Below the pieces are notes generated by a model, which saw only the letters and a program-made list of their open reading frames with translations, had not been told where the DNA came from and made no database searches. The position numbers and the translations under genes are program-made. Of a DNA stretch of 51,091 nucleotides, positions 33,241 through 45,363 are shown in pieces; positions within the stretch are counted from its first letter, which is position 1; each line of letters opens with the position of its first letter. Source of the DNA: Porogramme epimiltina (taxonomy: Eukaryota > Basidiomycota > Agaricomycetes > Polyporales > Polyporaceae); contig FTLJ01000193.1 in assembly GCA_900155495.1 (NCBI GenBank), forward strand, positions 1 through 51,091, written 5' to 3'.

Positions 33241-35093
33241 ATGTCCTCGCGTCCGAAGCCACGACCCCGTCCTCGTGCACGCGCGCCCGCCCATGCCGAC
33301 ACCGCCGTTCCTCCTTCCTCACCGCCAAGTGCCTCATCTACTCAGACCCCACAACCCCCGCAGCCTGCAACAAGCAACAACTGGGATGCAGAAGATGCCC
33401 TTTTTCTCCGGAATCAAACGCGTTCCGCAAAAGATTGGAAACAACTGAGTAAAGCCACAGCTGGTGCGTCAACTTCACCTATTCTGTGTATGGTTGGATA
33501 ACAGTTTTCATGGGACGTAGAGAAGGAACCTCTGAAGCGAAAGTCCAGCTCGGACAGTTCAGATAGTTCGGGTGACGAAGACTCTGCCAGACCACACAAG
33601 AAGAAATCTCTGAGGAGCGCGAAGAGCACGAAAAGAGCAAAGGGCGCAAAGGAGGACAGTCTACCGGAATGGACCAAGAAGAGGCCGGACGAAATTATGT
33701 GAGTGTCATAAGTCCGGCTTGGCCACTGTTACGCCCTCGACCCCATCTCTCTCTGAGCCCTGGTGGTCAGTGTATATCTGCGCAATCCGTATAGACGTGC
33801 GCTTGGGTTATATTCGTCACATTTCTGTGTGTGCATCTCCCAATACATCTAACTCATTTTACCAGATTGTCATCCGATTCGGAAGAAGATGTAGACTCTG
33901 ACACAATACCCCGTTCATCCACTCAAGCCACCAATAAGCAGAAGTCCCCTCGAAAGAGAAAGCAACGACGAAGCCGGAGTCGCTCTGTCACACCCCCGCC
34001 CGCACTACCGCAGCACGCCATACAACTAGCCCGAGACACAGTACAGTGAGTACAGTGCTTGTGCCCCGCCGCCGCATATTGTTGATAAGTCTCAGACGTT
34101 TAGTTGGTTCACAACCCCGCGCGCCCTCGCCCATGGAAATTTTCGACGATTCTATGGACACAATTGTCCTGGATCCCGAGCTAGCATCTATCGCACGTCG
34201 TGTCAAGACCGACGCGAAGCTGCGAGGGGGAACACCCGGTGCTGACCTTGGTGGTCCCACCACTGTCGAGTTGAAAGTGACATGGAAACCACACCCTCTC
34301 AATCCACAAGGAGCGGCGCAAATATGGGGCTTCAAACAGAAACGCGTATGTATAACCCATAATTGATATTGTAACAGACGCTGACATGCCATTCTCAGCA
34401 TGAGACCTTTTACAGTATGTTCGGGGAAATAGCTGACCTGGCCAGCGTCCATATGGACAGCCTCATCGTTTGTCGGGATGGGAAGCGGATATTCCCTTCC
34501 TCGAACCCTCACGGTATCGGGATATGGGCAGAGGCAGAGTTCGGTATGTCCTCCGGACCACCTTGTTCTATCTTACTCAACAATGCCTCTTCACAGAGGC
34601 TTGTGACAAGGTCACCCATCAGTATCTGCAAGAGCATAAACGTATAGATACCCCAACACCGTTTGACACGACCATACGACGATCAATCTCTCGCGACCGT
34701 TCTCCATCAATCGAAGAGCTAAGTGACACTGGGCCAAAGAACACCCATCCACCCGCAAAGCAAGACGCGGAAGATGACGGAGGCGACGATTCACAGTCGC
34801 AAGCCTTCCACCTACTAGTCCGGTCCGCCAGAACGAAGGACAATGACATCACCCTTCTCGTGCGTCCGACAACCAAGTGCGGCGCCATCGTTCGCGCGTT
34901 CCTCAAGAAGGCTGGGCTCGAAGGCGAATACCCCTCAGTCGACGGTGAACCCACAAAGATTGGCCGTGGGCGCGGGAAAACCGCTACGAAGGTCCCGGCG
35001 CTGAGCGTTGATGGGGACAAGATGAACCCCGAGACAGCCATAGGCGAGGCTGACCTTGAGGAGGGAGACATGGTCGAGGTCGTTGACCTGTAG
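33241..35093 (+). CDS. rad60: Rad60/NIP45-type SUMO-like domain protein
   Basis: Six exons, 33241-33463, 33521-33698, 33866-34045, 34096-34345, 34399-34543 and 34597-35093, give 490 aa. The N-terminal ~190 residues are basic and Ser-rich with likely nuclear signals (SPRKRKQRRSRSRS). The C-terminal half carries two SUMO-like (Rad60-SLD) folds: the first around VELKVTWKPHP...FYSMFGEIA...DGKRIFPS, the second from FHLLVRSARTKDNDITLLVR to EGDMVEVVDL. Family members (Rad60, Esc2, NIP45) link SUMO pathway enzymes to the Smc5/6 complex and replication-fork repair. The first intron is ambiguous: donors at 33450 or 33464 both join the acceptor at 33520 in frame, changing about four residues. The third exon is preceded by a 167-nt intron. 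Confidence 0.85.
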
Positions 35094-35848
35094 TGTTTTT
35101 GCTTGTTGACGCCGTTGAGTTCCTTAGTTTTCTATTCGCTTTCGAGACCGGCCCTTTCGATGTTGCTTTGTAAGTTCTTTCGGTAGTCCTCGCATGAAAT
35201 TTCTTGTAGCATGGGTGCTCGGCTGCCACCACATCCTACGATCCGATAATCAGTCAACCTACTTTATGTACTTGTGCGCAATGCATTGCTACACGGAGCA
35301 CTATGGCGTCGATATACTAGAAGTGAAACGCATGTCACATATGTATGTGCCCGTCACTCGAGTAGTGCGAATGGCATTTGAGAAACCCCGCTCGCCTTTT
35401 CAACGCTGTACAGTTCGGAAGGAGCCTGCTTGTTCGCACTATCAATATTGCTTGTCTTGTATGTTCAAACTCCAGGCTCATTTGAGAGACAAGAAATTAA
35501 GAGCCAAGTTGCTCTTCGCTCGAGGAGAGAAATACTACTACGAAATCATGTTGAAGGTCCATAGGCGGGTTTATTCGTGTATCACCCGCTATTAATATTA
35601 CATACAAAACTTTATACGTCCATCGACAGTCAACTCTGTCGCTTTCCAAGTCCTTTGAACGAAACCGCATGCACCATTCGTCCCTTGCCGTTCTTCCCGT
35701 CTCTAGACTTTTGACGCGCAGCCCGGGGGAGTGACTCGGCAGACACCACATTCCGAGAAGCTTCGAGGTCGTCGAGTGCGCCCTCGTAGGCGATTGTCTC
35801 CCTGAGTCTGTTCAGCTTCCTCCACACTCGGCAGTACGGATTGAGCGC
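35094..35848. other. Intergenic, no gene recognised
   Basis: A stretch from the Rad60-like stop to the stop of the DUF6534-like gene. A 133-codon frame at 35194-35595 has no recognisable motif and no support from splice signals. Confidence 0.45.
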
Positions 35849-37848
35849 TTACACTTCCACTCCGTAGCTCTCTGTCGGCGGGACCGGCGCGAATGTCAGA
35901 GGGCGCGTGCGCTGGGGCCCAGCCCCAGCCGAAGCGTCGTCTCCTAGACGAAGTTGGTGTCGCAGCCCTTGGCGTGCGTTCAGGCTAGCGAGGAACGAGC
36001 AGTTATACACTATACGGATACATAGGGAGGTCTCAAATCAGCAGGGGCATCGCGGAATGAATTATTTCCTGAGACATACGGGCGACGCTGAGGTCATAGA
36101 GCATTGTTGTCACGACAAGGTCTGGTCTCTTGATATTCTGAAGCAGTAGGTTGGTCTTTAATATCGTGATTGACATACGTTTCAACTACTGACCATGATG
36201 AGCGCGAGGACAGCGCAAATGCTGAGCCGATAGTAGACCAGTCAGCGGAGGGCTCGGTTGTTGAACAAATGTACGTTTTTGGGACTCACGCCGTCAGCAT
36301 TCCAGTAGTTATGGTGTAAAATATCTACGCGCTGCACTCAGCCATGATCATGCACGTGAAGGAGGGAAACACTTACTAATCTCCTGATGAGCTTGTGTGC
36401 CCTGAAGCCGCGTCAGAAGTGTATAAGTTGATAGCTATATATCTATACATGCCTACCTTGTACCATATTTGCCCGTTCGAGCGAGCAGAAAGACCAATGT
36501 GCCGGTCGTGCATACATCTGTAGCCGCCAGCATAGAGCTCAGTGCCATCTTGATAGCCTGAAAACGCATCTTAGGGAATCTGCGATTCGTAGAGGTATAT
36601 GACGCTCACATGTACACTCCCAAAGCCTGTAGCTTTGAAGCTAGTGGGATTCAGGTTCAACAAGATTTTGAGTTCGCCAATATAAAGATGCGACGTACGG
36701 AGCGCGGCCGTAGTCTGTAAGGAATTATACAGCGCTGAGTTTCCTGGGCATCTGTGAGACCAATAAAATTTTACTCACATAAACCCATAACTAATGTGTT
36801 GCAGAGGATAAGTGTCAGCCTTGCGAAATGAGGAACGGTGTGACCCACTGAATGTAGCGAGGCTGGATGTGAACTAGATGGTACGCTTAGCCAAGCAACA
36901 CAGAGATCCAGTTTGAACACCCACTAGAACGCCAGTGACAATCTTGTTGCGACCAACTACGGTATCTTAGGAACAAGAGCACTTGTGACGAAACTGCCTA
37001 CGTACGGGTCCAGATGCGCCTCAAGAAAAAGCTAAGTTGTTTGTCAGCCAGGGGACGCTAGGTACGGCAACAACTATTACCGGACTTACGTTTGTAGGAC
37101 GAAGACGGCAACACTCTGAAAGTAACGCTTCGATAAGCTCACAAGGCGATGCCTTCAGAAGGTGTGTACTGACGTTGACAATGATCGTAGCCTACAGAAA
37201 CGGTTACGTTTACGTCCAAGAAGGTAGACGCCGCTCATGATGCACTCACATGTGTCGGCCTGCGGAGGTAGCCACTGTCGTTATCCCAGGCCTGTCCGGA
37301 AAAGGGTGGGGGCTCACCAAGGAAGATATAATTTCGTCACTCCGGTTGTCCCGTGCAATGGGATGGCGTATAGCCATGCTACAAGTTCAACCCGAGTATG
37401 AGCGACATCGTGTGGTCAGAGTCAAAGCCTCACTGACTGGTAAGGGCGTAACAGATGAAGTGGGCTGTGCTCATGCACATCATAAATATGACCTACATGA
37501 TCTCAGAGACGGATTAGGAACGGCGATCAATTCGAGCACTCACTAGACATTGAAGAAGCACACGATCGTCAAGAAAGTGGTGGCGGAAGTAGTGTATTGC
37601 CTGCCCCAGGGCAACTTTAGGAGGGAATTAGCCAAAGGGCCTTACCCAGAGTTAGAGGGGACAAAATCACACTCACTGCCGTAGAAGCTAGACACAATAG
37701 ATCATCGTGAGTCCATGAAAATGCAGGTACCAGTTTGGCTCACAGGGCATTGCATCCACCGCCAATGAGGACGATTCCTACACTAAACGGACACTCAGCA
37801 TGCACAACGATGGGGCGACACATAGTAGGACTTACTTGGGCCAATAAC
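35849..37848 (-). CDS. DUF6534-like seven-helix membrane protein (micro-exons)
   Basis: Exons that join well, 5' to 3': 37836-37848, 37744-37777, 37677-37687, 37544-37614, 37438-37492, 37318-37378, 37250-37274, 37174-37191, 37090-37115 and 37006-37031; then an unresolved middle (about 36600-37000); then 36457-36557, 36377-36401, 36290-36324, 36194-36221, 36080-36137 and 35849-36009. Encoded pieces follow the Agaricomycete DUF6534 plan: GPRIVLIGGG, QAIHYFRHHFLDD, HFICYALT, TIIVNSVAVFVLQTFFLRRI, KMALSSMLAATDVCTTG, TTGMLTAICAVLALIM and CSFLASLNARQGLR. Function of this family is unknown. Several exons are tiny (11, 13, 18, 25 and 26 nt). The start codon was not found: the first listed exon follows a TAG acceptor, so an upstream exon is expected. 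A pseudogene is possible given the unresolved middle. Confidence 0.65.
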
Positions 37849-39387
37849 CTATGGGACCTGCAGGCCAATGCCCTTCCGACATGGAGGCTGACTCTGCATC
37901 GAAGGGTGGGGAAGGCAGAGGTAGATATATGGATGGACCGATGGAGCCCCTTAGCTGGTCAGCAACCACCACCAGTTAGTGCGAACTCCTTTAGGGCCGA
38001 TGGGTGGATCTCGACGCCAAACGTCAACCCCAGACTGCTCGGGAAGGGGGTTAGAATATTTGTGCCGGCCGGCGCTCTCGCGGAAACCCTACTTCGTATG
38101 CGAACGAATGCCGAGTTGGCGCGGAAGGCGTGGCAAGGCTCGCGGAGAGAGATTTCTTGGTGGACGGCGGTGCCCAGGCGAATCCTGGGCGTGTTATAAA
38201 TTTGTATGGGACTCCCATAAGAATTGGACTAGTGCAAAAAGGTGCAGTGGATGAACGATTTCCGCTAAAATGGAGAGCCATCAGCTCAGATGATCTCTCC
38301 CACTCGGTCTTCGCGAAGTAAGCATTAGAGGTTCCGAGTTAGGTCCATGCCGCACTCGACCGATCCAGGTTTGGAATATCGAGGGGTGGGGACGAACGGA
38401 GCACGGTCGCTGGTCTACCTGAGGGCGTCGTGACGTAGATGGTAGCGGTACGTGCATTGCCTTGTCTGGGAGCGACGGGTATCCACCATCTCCTGCAAGG
38501 TTCATGTTCGGATGGACCTTCTCGGCGTTGCGTTGCCAATGCGATAAGACGTCATACGGTCAGCATACATTTGGTCTAGTGTGCGGTGAGGGGTACCTCG
38601 AAGGCTCGAACAGACTCCATCCTCGGAATCTCCAACAGCCCAGCTCCGCCACCATCGTCAATCGGTACCGGGGGATCGTGCCAGGATCTCCGGAAAGGGG
38701 CATTGATTTCGAGGAGGGCCACCATCATGGTCTAAGTATACATACACAACCGAGCAGAGTGAACGTGATGTTCCGTGTGGGCTGGGACGGTAGAGACGTT
38801 AGGATGTGCGTTCCTTTGACGAGTTGCATGTAGGTGACGGCCTTTAATTAGAGTGTATATATCTGGACGGGCCCACTGGGACTCGAGTACTCAAATGCAG
38901 TATACATCTCTATGGGTGGGTGCTCACCAGAAAACAGCTCCTCTCTGCTTCCCAGGGTGGGCCTCGGAATGGTGTATTCCGACTTCACTTCGATTGCATA
39001 TGCGGTGACGTCCAGGGCCGACTGGCCGCCTCGCCTCCGTCCCTTGCATCCCACATCTTGCTCTCCACCATCATGTCCACTTCTCGAAGACACCCGTCAC
39101 TGAAGCTCGCCGGAATTCGTGCCTTGGTCCCTAGTCTATGCGCGTTTCTTCGGTCCTTCGGCGTTGCATCACCGCCAGGAAGCCGTAGCAGGAAGAAGTG
39201 ATCGTCGGTCGGCGGCCAATATCCTGTGCCACCGGCGGCCTACTCCCACTCAGGTTCCAGCTCTTGCCGCACTTGCCTCAGAATCTCCTTGCCAGACATC
39301 ACTAGTCACTACTTAGCCGTTTCCCGTCCCTTGGGAGCTTGCTAGGCGGTGCCTGTCCTGGTGTTCCCCTCTGCACGGCCGACAGAG
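37849..39387. other. Gene-poor stretch, unassigned
   Basis: About 1.5 kb upstream of the DUF6534-like and DUF3605 genes. Frames such as 37735-38199 and 38462-38833 have no motif I recognise. It should contain the missing 5' end of the DUF6534-like gene and the DUF3605 promoter. Decayed mobile DNA is possible but no terminal repeat was seen. Confidence 0.4.
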
Positions 39388-40509
39388 ATGACGATCGACA
39401 CCAAGCATGTTGAGTTGTCCCCCGACACCGTTCCGTTGGGCACAGGGCCGCCGACGCGCGAGGAGCTCATTGTGCATTATCCCGCAAGGTTTACCTGGCA
39501 CCAGCTCAAGGTCTTCGTGAACTCTGGGTGTGTCTCGTCCCAATCGTCTTACAAAATATGCATTTCCTAATGAAGTCATCCAGTGATTTAGGTCTTCTGA
39601 AGAGGGACAAAACGCTGCAGCGCCGGTACAATGAATGGGCGGAGGGGATCAAAAAGGAATACGGATCTATCGGTGCGTAGACTTATGTCACTGGGACTTG
39701 ATTTGGGGCTGAATGGAAAACGATACTAGTCAAGTACTTGCTCAACTATAGACTTCTGTGGGGTCAGCCTGACACAATTGCTATCCTGCGTTCCTCCCTC
39801 GACCCCACACTCGATCCCAGCAACGCGCCGCCCAAGCCCAAATCTCCAGGGGAGCTCCCGCCGATCCCACCAAATGCGCCGACGCACTTCACTGCCGATA
39901 CGCCCGCTGAGCTGTACTTTATTGCGATGAACGACTGGCCGTACTCTGGTGAGTCCTACCTCCACACCCTCACCGAGCTCTCCTTATGGCTCCTCCATAG
40001 TCCCTCCAGAGATCGAACACAGTCTCATCTGGACTCGTCTGCCCATCTTCCCACCGACACTCCCACCCCCAAGCGAAACCGCGCTCTCCGCCCGCCTGCA
40101 CCAAGATGGCCTCTGGGGCTTCACGGGTAACGACGCGCCGCCGCCTTCCCCAAGCCTGCTGCCCGAGTGCCTGCCTGCGCTGGCAGAGTGGGGAATAACA
40201 ATGGACAAGCTGATCCGCTCGTCGCGCGGCTCGGACGAGGAGGAGGCGCAGGTGCGGGCGTACGGTGAAGAGATCGCGACGTTCATTCGGCGGCGGTGGG
40301 TCGAGCGTGAGTGGGAGACGGCGTGGTTCGTCAATCCGCCGGTGAGTTCGGTCGTCTTTGCCGCTGTCACTGCCTCGTGTGGAGCGGCCTATGCAGCGTG
40401 CTAATGCCGTCCGCTACAGAGGCTGCAGAGCGTGCCTGGCCTGGCGCACATACATGTATTCGCCCGGCGTAAGACCTCCGAGGAGATTGTAGGAACGGGT
40501 TCGATCTAG
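39388..40509 (+). CDS. DUF3605 family protein
   Basis: Five exons, 39388-39527, 39584-39672, 39730-39948, 40001-40341 and 40420-40509, give 292 aa. The pattern matches the fungal DUF3605 family: an N-terminal helical part with LKRDKTLQRRYNEWAEGIK, the block ELYFIAMNDWPYSVPPEIEH, then HSLIWTRLPIF and, near the C-terminus, WETAWFVNPPRLQSVPGLAH followed by HVFAR. The function of this family is not known. No signal peptide or membrane segment is visible, so a cytosolic protein is expected. It converges with RanGAP, 231 bp apart at the stops. All splice sites are GT-AG. Confidence 0.87.
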
Positions 40510-40740
40510 AAGCAAAGAACCGCAGGAAGATTTTTGTAATTTAGACACACTAGACAGGGAACCCTACGGAGCCTCGACTGCGCTGGTATACATGTTGTAG
40601 ATAGATATGGATGTGTTGAGAATACAGCTCGGTCTACAACCCCGGACTATAGGCACGAGAGCAACATGAGGCGGCATTAAGATAGTACATGACACAGAAC
40701 TTCACGATATCACCCTTCCAATACCCGAGAGGCCTCTATA

Positions 40741-42042
40741 TCACCGAATCTCCACCTTCTGGAGCAGGTCCGCGAGCGCATCCGCGGCCTTGTCCGTTTC
40801 ACTCTTCTCAGGAGCACTTGTCGCAGGCACGGGTTGCGCGGCGGGAGCGGCTTCCTCGGCCTTTTCCTCGTCCTTCTCTTCCTCGTCCTCTTCCTCTTCC
40901 TCGTCCTCGTCATCGTTCATTATGAGTTTACCACCCTGCTTCTTGAGGGCTGCGAGGAGCGCGAGCGCGCCCTCGTCGTCCTCGTCAACCTCGTTCCACT
41001 GAGCCTCGACGAGCTTGAGCTTCGGGAGCTTCCCGACGACGCCCGCGAGGAGGGAGAACGACTCCGTCTCCAGGTTGTCGTTCTGGAGCTGGAGCACCTC
41101 GAGCTCGCCGTGCAGGCCCTTGGCGAGCGCGGAGACGACGGGCGAGACCTCGCCCTCCTCGCCGATCACGCAGTCGGACAGGTTCAGCACGCGCAGGCGC
41201 GGCCACGCGCCGCGCGCGAGCTCATTCGCCATCGCGCCCGCGCCCTCGCCCGCGAACGTGTTGTCCTGGAGGTCGAGGTGCGCGAGCGCGCCGTTCGCGG
41301 CGAGCCCGCGCACGAGCGCGGCGATGCCCGCCATGCGGATCCCGTTCTGCGGCATGCGCACCTCCTCGAGCGTGCCGTGCGCGCGGAGCGCGGCGGCCCA
41401 CGCGGGCGCGGAGCCGTCCTCGAGCCGGTTGCGGCCGCAGATGACGGTGCGGAGCTCGGAGCGCGCGCCTGGCGCGAGCGAGGACGCGAGCGTGGAGAGC
41501 GCGTCGGCGATGACGGCGCCGCCCGCGGGGCCCAGGCCGTTGTTGTTGAGCTTGAGGACGCGGAGGGACCGCGCGGATGAGAGGAAGGGCACGAGCGGGT
41601 CGACGGAGCGCCCGCCAAATGCGTTGTCGGAGAGGTCGATCTCGACGAGCGTGGGCTTGCCGATGAGCGCGTCGCAGATCGCGGAGAGAGCGGGGGGGAT
41701 CTCGGTGATCAGACGTCCAGTGAAGATGTCGGCGAAGTTGGCAATCTAGGGATTGGGGGTAACCAGTGTAGGGATATGGGCGCAGATCGTGGCGGTATAT
41801 GGAATGCGGATTATGTGCGCGTGAGCGACGCTCGAACGTGAGAGAGATGATACACGCACCCTAAGCTTTTGGGTCTTTGTGAGGAACTCCGCGAGAGCTT
41901 GCGCGGCCTCCACTCCCACCGTGTTCCCTCCAAAGTGGATCTCCTCAATCACCGCCGGGTCGAATTTTGCAAGATGGGGCTCGATGTCAGCGCGAGTGTC
42001 GAGCTTGAGCCCTTGTCCGAGGAGTGAGAAAACAGTAGCCAT
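40741..42042 (-). CDS. rna1: Ran GTPase-activating protein (RanGAP/Rna1)
   Basis: Two exons, 41860-42042 and 40741-41745, give 395 aa, the size of fungal RanGAP. It is a leucine-rich-repeat protein with repeats such as LVEIDLSDNAFG, LRVLKLNNNGLG, LEEVRMPQNGIR, LAHLDLQDNTFA and LRVLNLSDCVIG. The catalytic Arg lies in FADIFTGR (R72), equivalent to Arg74 of fission-yeast Rna1. An acidic tail (EDEEEEEDEEEKDEE) follows the repeats, as in known RanGAPs. The protein stimulates GTP hydrolysis by Ran in the cytoplasm and so sets the direction of nuclear transport. The start was placed at MATVFSLLG; an in-frame upstream Met at 42060 is possible. It is divergent from the PPCDC gene by 277 bp. Confidence 0.93.
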
Positions 42043-42319
42043 GGTATATGTGTGGATCACACGAAAAGGGAGTGGCGAGGAGAGTGGCGGACGAGGAAGA
42101 GAGCAGGTAGACGAGGACGCGAACGCGATGGCTTCAATCGGCAGGCACGTGCGGAAAGATTAGCACCGCCACACTACCAGGACATAATGGGGACCCTAAC
42201 CACAAACTCTGACCTCTTTCTTACCTCATCAACTCGGTCGGATGAGGCGCATTCAGGCATTCCAAGGTTCACCTGAACGTCTACGTCTCGGAACACGCGG
42301 TTGAACAGAAGAACGCAAT
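42043..42319. promoter_or_regulatory. Shared divergent promoter, RanGAP and PPCDC
   Basis: A 277-bp gap between two divergent starts. No TATA box was identified. Inferred from layout only. Confidence 0.45.
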
Positions 42320-43197
42320 ATGCAGCGGAAATTCGTTGCGCAAGATGAGCGAAAGGAGGGCCACGCGCACGTCCTCGTGATAACCACAGGCAGCGTGGCG
42401 TCTGTCAAAGCACCTCTAATCGTCACGGAACTCCTTACTGTACGGACATCTTCTCTTCCTCGTGCCAATTGACTAACATAGAGCGCCTAGTACGACAAGG
42501 TCTCGGTGGAAGTAGTCGCTACAGAATCGTCTTTATGTTTCTTTGACTTGGAGGAAATTGAGAAGGCTGGAGTACGCGTGTGGAGAGACAAAGATGAATG
42601 GGGAACACTAGTAAGGATTAACGTCCACGCCGTACAAGCTCGTCCGTAACTGACCATGCCACCTTAGGGAGGATACAAGATTGGAGACCCAATTTTACAC
42701 ATCGAGCTTCGCCGATGGGCCGACATAGTTCTCATCGCACCATGTTCTGCAAATACGCTATCGAAGATCGCGAACGGCCTTTGTGATAACCTTGCGGTCA
42801 GCTTTGTAATCCAAACTGACCTCTATGTCCGCTAATAACTCTCATACCGGTAGACGTCTCTCCTCCGCGCACTCTCGCCAGGGACGCCTACTTACGTCTT
42901 CCCGGCGATGAACACGCTGATGTTCGAGCACCCGCTGACAGAGCAGCATCTGCGGATCATCCGAGAGACAATAGGCTACAATATAGTCGGGCCAATAGGG
43001 AAGAAACTCGCATGCGGCGACATCGGTGAGTTCGCCTTCCCCGCCTGCCCCTTAAGATGCTGTCGCCCGTCCATCTCGACGCCCTAACCGCTTTTTCCTC
43101 CTTGGCAGGACTGGGCGCGATGACCGAGTGGAGGGACATCGTCCAGATCGTGGTCGACCGCTTTAACCTCCCCAGACGTCCGGAGGCCCGATCATGA
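42320..43197 (+). CDS. Phosphopantothenoylcysteine decarboxylase
   Basis: Five exons, 42320-42439, 42491-42610, 42668-42796, 42854-43025 and 43109-43197, give 209 aa. It is an HFCD-family flavoprotein that decarboxylates 4'-phosphopantothenoylcysteine to 4'-phosphopantetheine, the third step from pantothenate to CoA. Landmarks are TTGSVASVKAP (FMN phosphate loop), catalytic His91 in ILHIELRRWAD, APCSANTLSKIANGLCDNL, Asn143 in FPAMNTLMFEHP and Cys177 in LACGDIGLGAM. His, Asn and Cys are all on one short chain, so a homotrimer with three active sites is expected. The split arrangement of the budding yeast Hal3/Vhs3/Cab3 heterotrimer is not needed. The first exon begins MQRKFVAQDERKEGHAH; no targeting signal is seen. 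Confidence 0.92.
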
Positions 43198-43490
43198 GTC
43201 GGCCGGGAGCGCATGTGTTATCCAATTCACCGACCCCCGGAGTTCGACTTCGCCCGTATGTACAACGGCTTCTGCCCCCTTCTCCCTGTATCGATAGGCA
43301 CAATACAATCGACCTTCTGCTTCCGTCCGACGCCTCAGCCCTCAGCCCTCAGCCTTCCACGGAGCGCGCCACCAGCCAGCCGGTCGCCGCGTCCACTCCC
43401 CCCACACGCGCACAGCGGACGATCGGATTCGTGCCGGCCGAGCGGCCCCCCCCTACCACACGCACGGGTGCCCAGGGCTGGCTGGCTCGC

Positions 43491-45363
43491 TCAGCACGCG
43501 CGCACGAGGAGCCACCGCCCGTCCATCCCCTCGCCCTCCCTCCGCCGCGTCTCGCCCTTTCCGCGCCGCGCCTCCAGCCACGCCTCCGCGGCCCCCTCTC
43601 CCCCGTCCCCGTCCCCAGGCTCCCCCGCCGCCTCCACGCGCAGTGCGAGCGAGCGCGCGAGCCACTCGCCCGTCGTCGTGGCCACGACCCCGTCCGGCAC
43701 TGGCACCGCGGCGCGGAGGTGCACCTCCCTGTACGCCGTGCGCAGCACGTCCCACGCCGCGCCGCGCGCCTTCTCGAGCAACGCCGCGACGAGCGCGCCC
43801 AGCGCCGCCGCCGCGAGGCCCCCGCCCCCCGGCGGCGATCCCTCCGCAGGGCCCACGGCAAAGCGGCTGAAGGCGGCGGGCCGCGCGAGCGCGTCGAGCC
43901 GCGCGTAGTTGCGCGCCCGGAGGCACCGCGCGAGCGCCAGCAGCCAGGCGTGCGCCGAGCCCGCGCCGACGTCCAAGCGTGCGTGCACCCCCGAAACCAG
44001 CGCCGGGTGCGGGCCCGGGTCCGAGGGTCCCTCCTGTGGGCGCAAGGACAGGGGCTGCGGCCCAGGCCCCTGGCGTTCGCGTTCACGTTCACGTTCAGGG
44101 TCGGGCGTGGGCGCGGACAGAGGCGCGGACGCCTGCTCTGCGGCGCGTGGGGGTGGGGGTGCGGCGGCGCGCCGAGGAGGAGGAGAAGGAGGAGGGGGGC
44201 CTGTCGCTGGCGGAGGAATCGAAGCGGGGCGAGACGCCGCGCCGCGCGGGGTCGAGCCCGGGGGCGGAGATGGGGGCGCGCGTAGCGCGGCCTGCAGCGC
44301 GGGGCGCAGGGCGCGGAGCTGCGCGTAGAAGGGCGCCTGCGAGGGGTGGGCCGCGAGGAGGTGGTGGAGGAGGAAGATCACGGTCGATGGGAGCGCGCCG
44401 GCGCGGAGAGTGGTTGCTGGGGACGGGCTGCCGGGGTATGGGCGGTCACTGGGTGTGGTTCGCGCGCCCGACGCCGGTTCGCGTCCTGGTCCGCGTCCGC
44501 CTGGGGTGGTTCTCCGCTCGCTCGTCGATTCGGATGTTGTTGTGTTCGTCGCCGGCGGGAGGATGTAGAAATCGGGGAATAGATGGGACAGCGCAGTGGT
44601 TGTCTGCAGTGGAGATCTGAACAGGATCGAGAGATGGAGAGATGTCTCGTAGACTGTGTATTACCCGTTACCCGTAAGCATCATGAATGGAAGCAAAGAT
44701 GGAGAGCCCACCCTCCATCGCGAACGCGTCTTGGCGCTGGGTGGACAGCAGGCCTTCCCGTAATTTGCCTGCGAGGTGGATGATGGCGTTCACCGTAAGT
44801 GATAGCACGGAGGTTCGCCGTCGCAAATACGCACGAAACAGAATCAGGAGGTTTTCCTCCATCTCTCTTCTGTTTCTGACGGCTTCGCCATCACGTTGTC
44901 CCTGTGTCTGGTGACTAGACCGCAGCGGATATTTCTTCCAATAGTCGTCTAACTGAGGGAAGAGTCAGCGCGCTGTAACCTGCCAAAAGGCGCGGTCTCT
45001 GTCACTGCGCACCTTGCCCTGGATGAACGCCCTGTACTCCTCTTGTATCCTGGGGTCGCGCAGCCTGCAAAGCCAACAGACATCATCAGCGTGCTGTGTC
45101 GTCCTCGCGCGTGCTGTGGTCGCCGCGCGCGGGGCGAATGGAAAAAGAGGAGCGAAGCACGCGCCCCGCCTCAAATTCGGACGAGGCGGCGGTGAAGGCC
45201 GTGATCGTAGTGCAGCTGATTGACCAGAGGCAACTCACGCATCGCCGTCCTTCTCGAGGCCGCTGCTTCGGCTGACAGACGCAATCAGCTCCATGTGCCG
45301 CTTCCCGGGCTGGTACACGCGGTGCTGGGGCGGGCCGCCCCGGTGCCCTCTCTTCGGCGGCAT
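43491..45363 (-). CDS. SAC3/GANP-like family protein
   Basis: Five exons, 45239-45363, 45013-45064, 44835-44952, 44712-44768 and 43491-44653, give 504 aa. Recognisable parts are a basic N-terminus (MPPKRGHRGG), LDDYWKKYPL, NRREMEENLLILFRKLREGL, AFAMEVYETSLHLSILFRSP, a long Pro/Ala-rich insert, and C-terminal helices with AWLLALARCLRARNYARLDA and AAWDVLRTAYREVHLR. The order (a VYET block, then an NY-containing helix, then an AxxxLRxAYR helix) fits the SAC3/GANP/PCI family, whose members act in mRNA export, splicing or proteasome-type complexes. The match is partial, so the subfamily is not named. Codon use in the last exon is extremely GC-rich (long Ala/Arg/Pro runs), merging into the GC-rich desert upstream. 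The first intron, 45065-45238, is 174 nt. Confidence 0.65.

Noticed and set aside
35194..35595. 133-codon frame between the Rad60-like and DUF6534-like genes
   Set aside because: No similarity to any family I know, no hydrophobic pattern and no splice partners; length is within chance for this composition.
37735..38320. Possible transposon-derived coding remnant
   Set aside because: The frames overlap the 5' exons of the DUF6534-like gene on the other strand, and no transposase, integrase or reverse-transcriptase motif or terminal repeat was found.
43194..44285. Long plus-strand frame of 363 codons
   Set aside because: It overlaps the PPCDC stop and is antisense to the SAC3-like exon. It is Arg/Pro/Ala noise from GC-rich sequence with no motif; the minus-strand frame joins to clear upstream exons.
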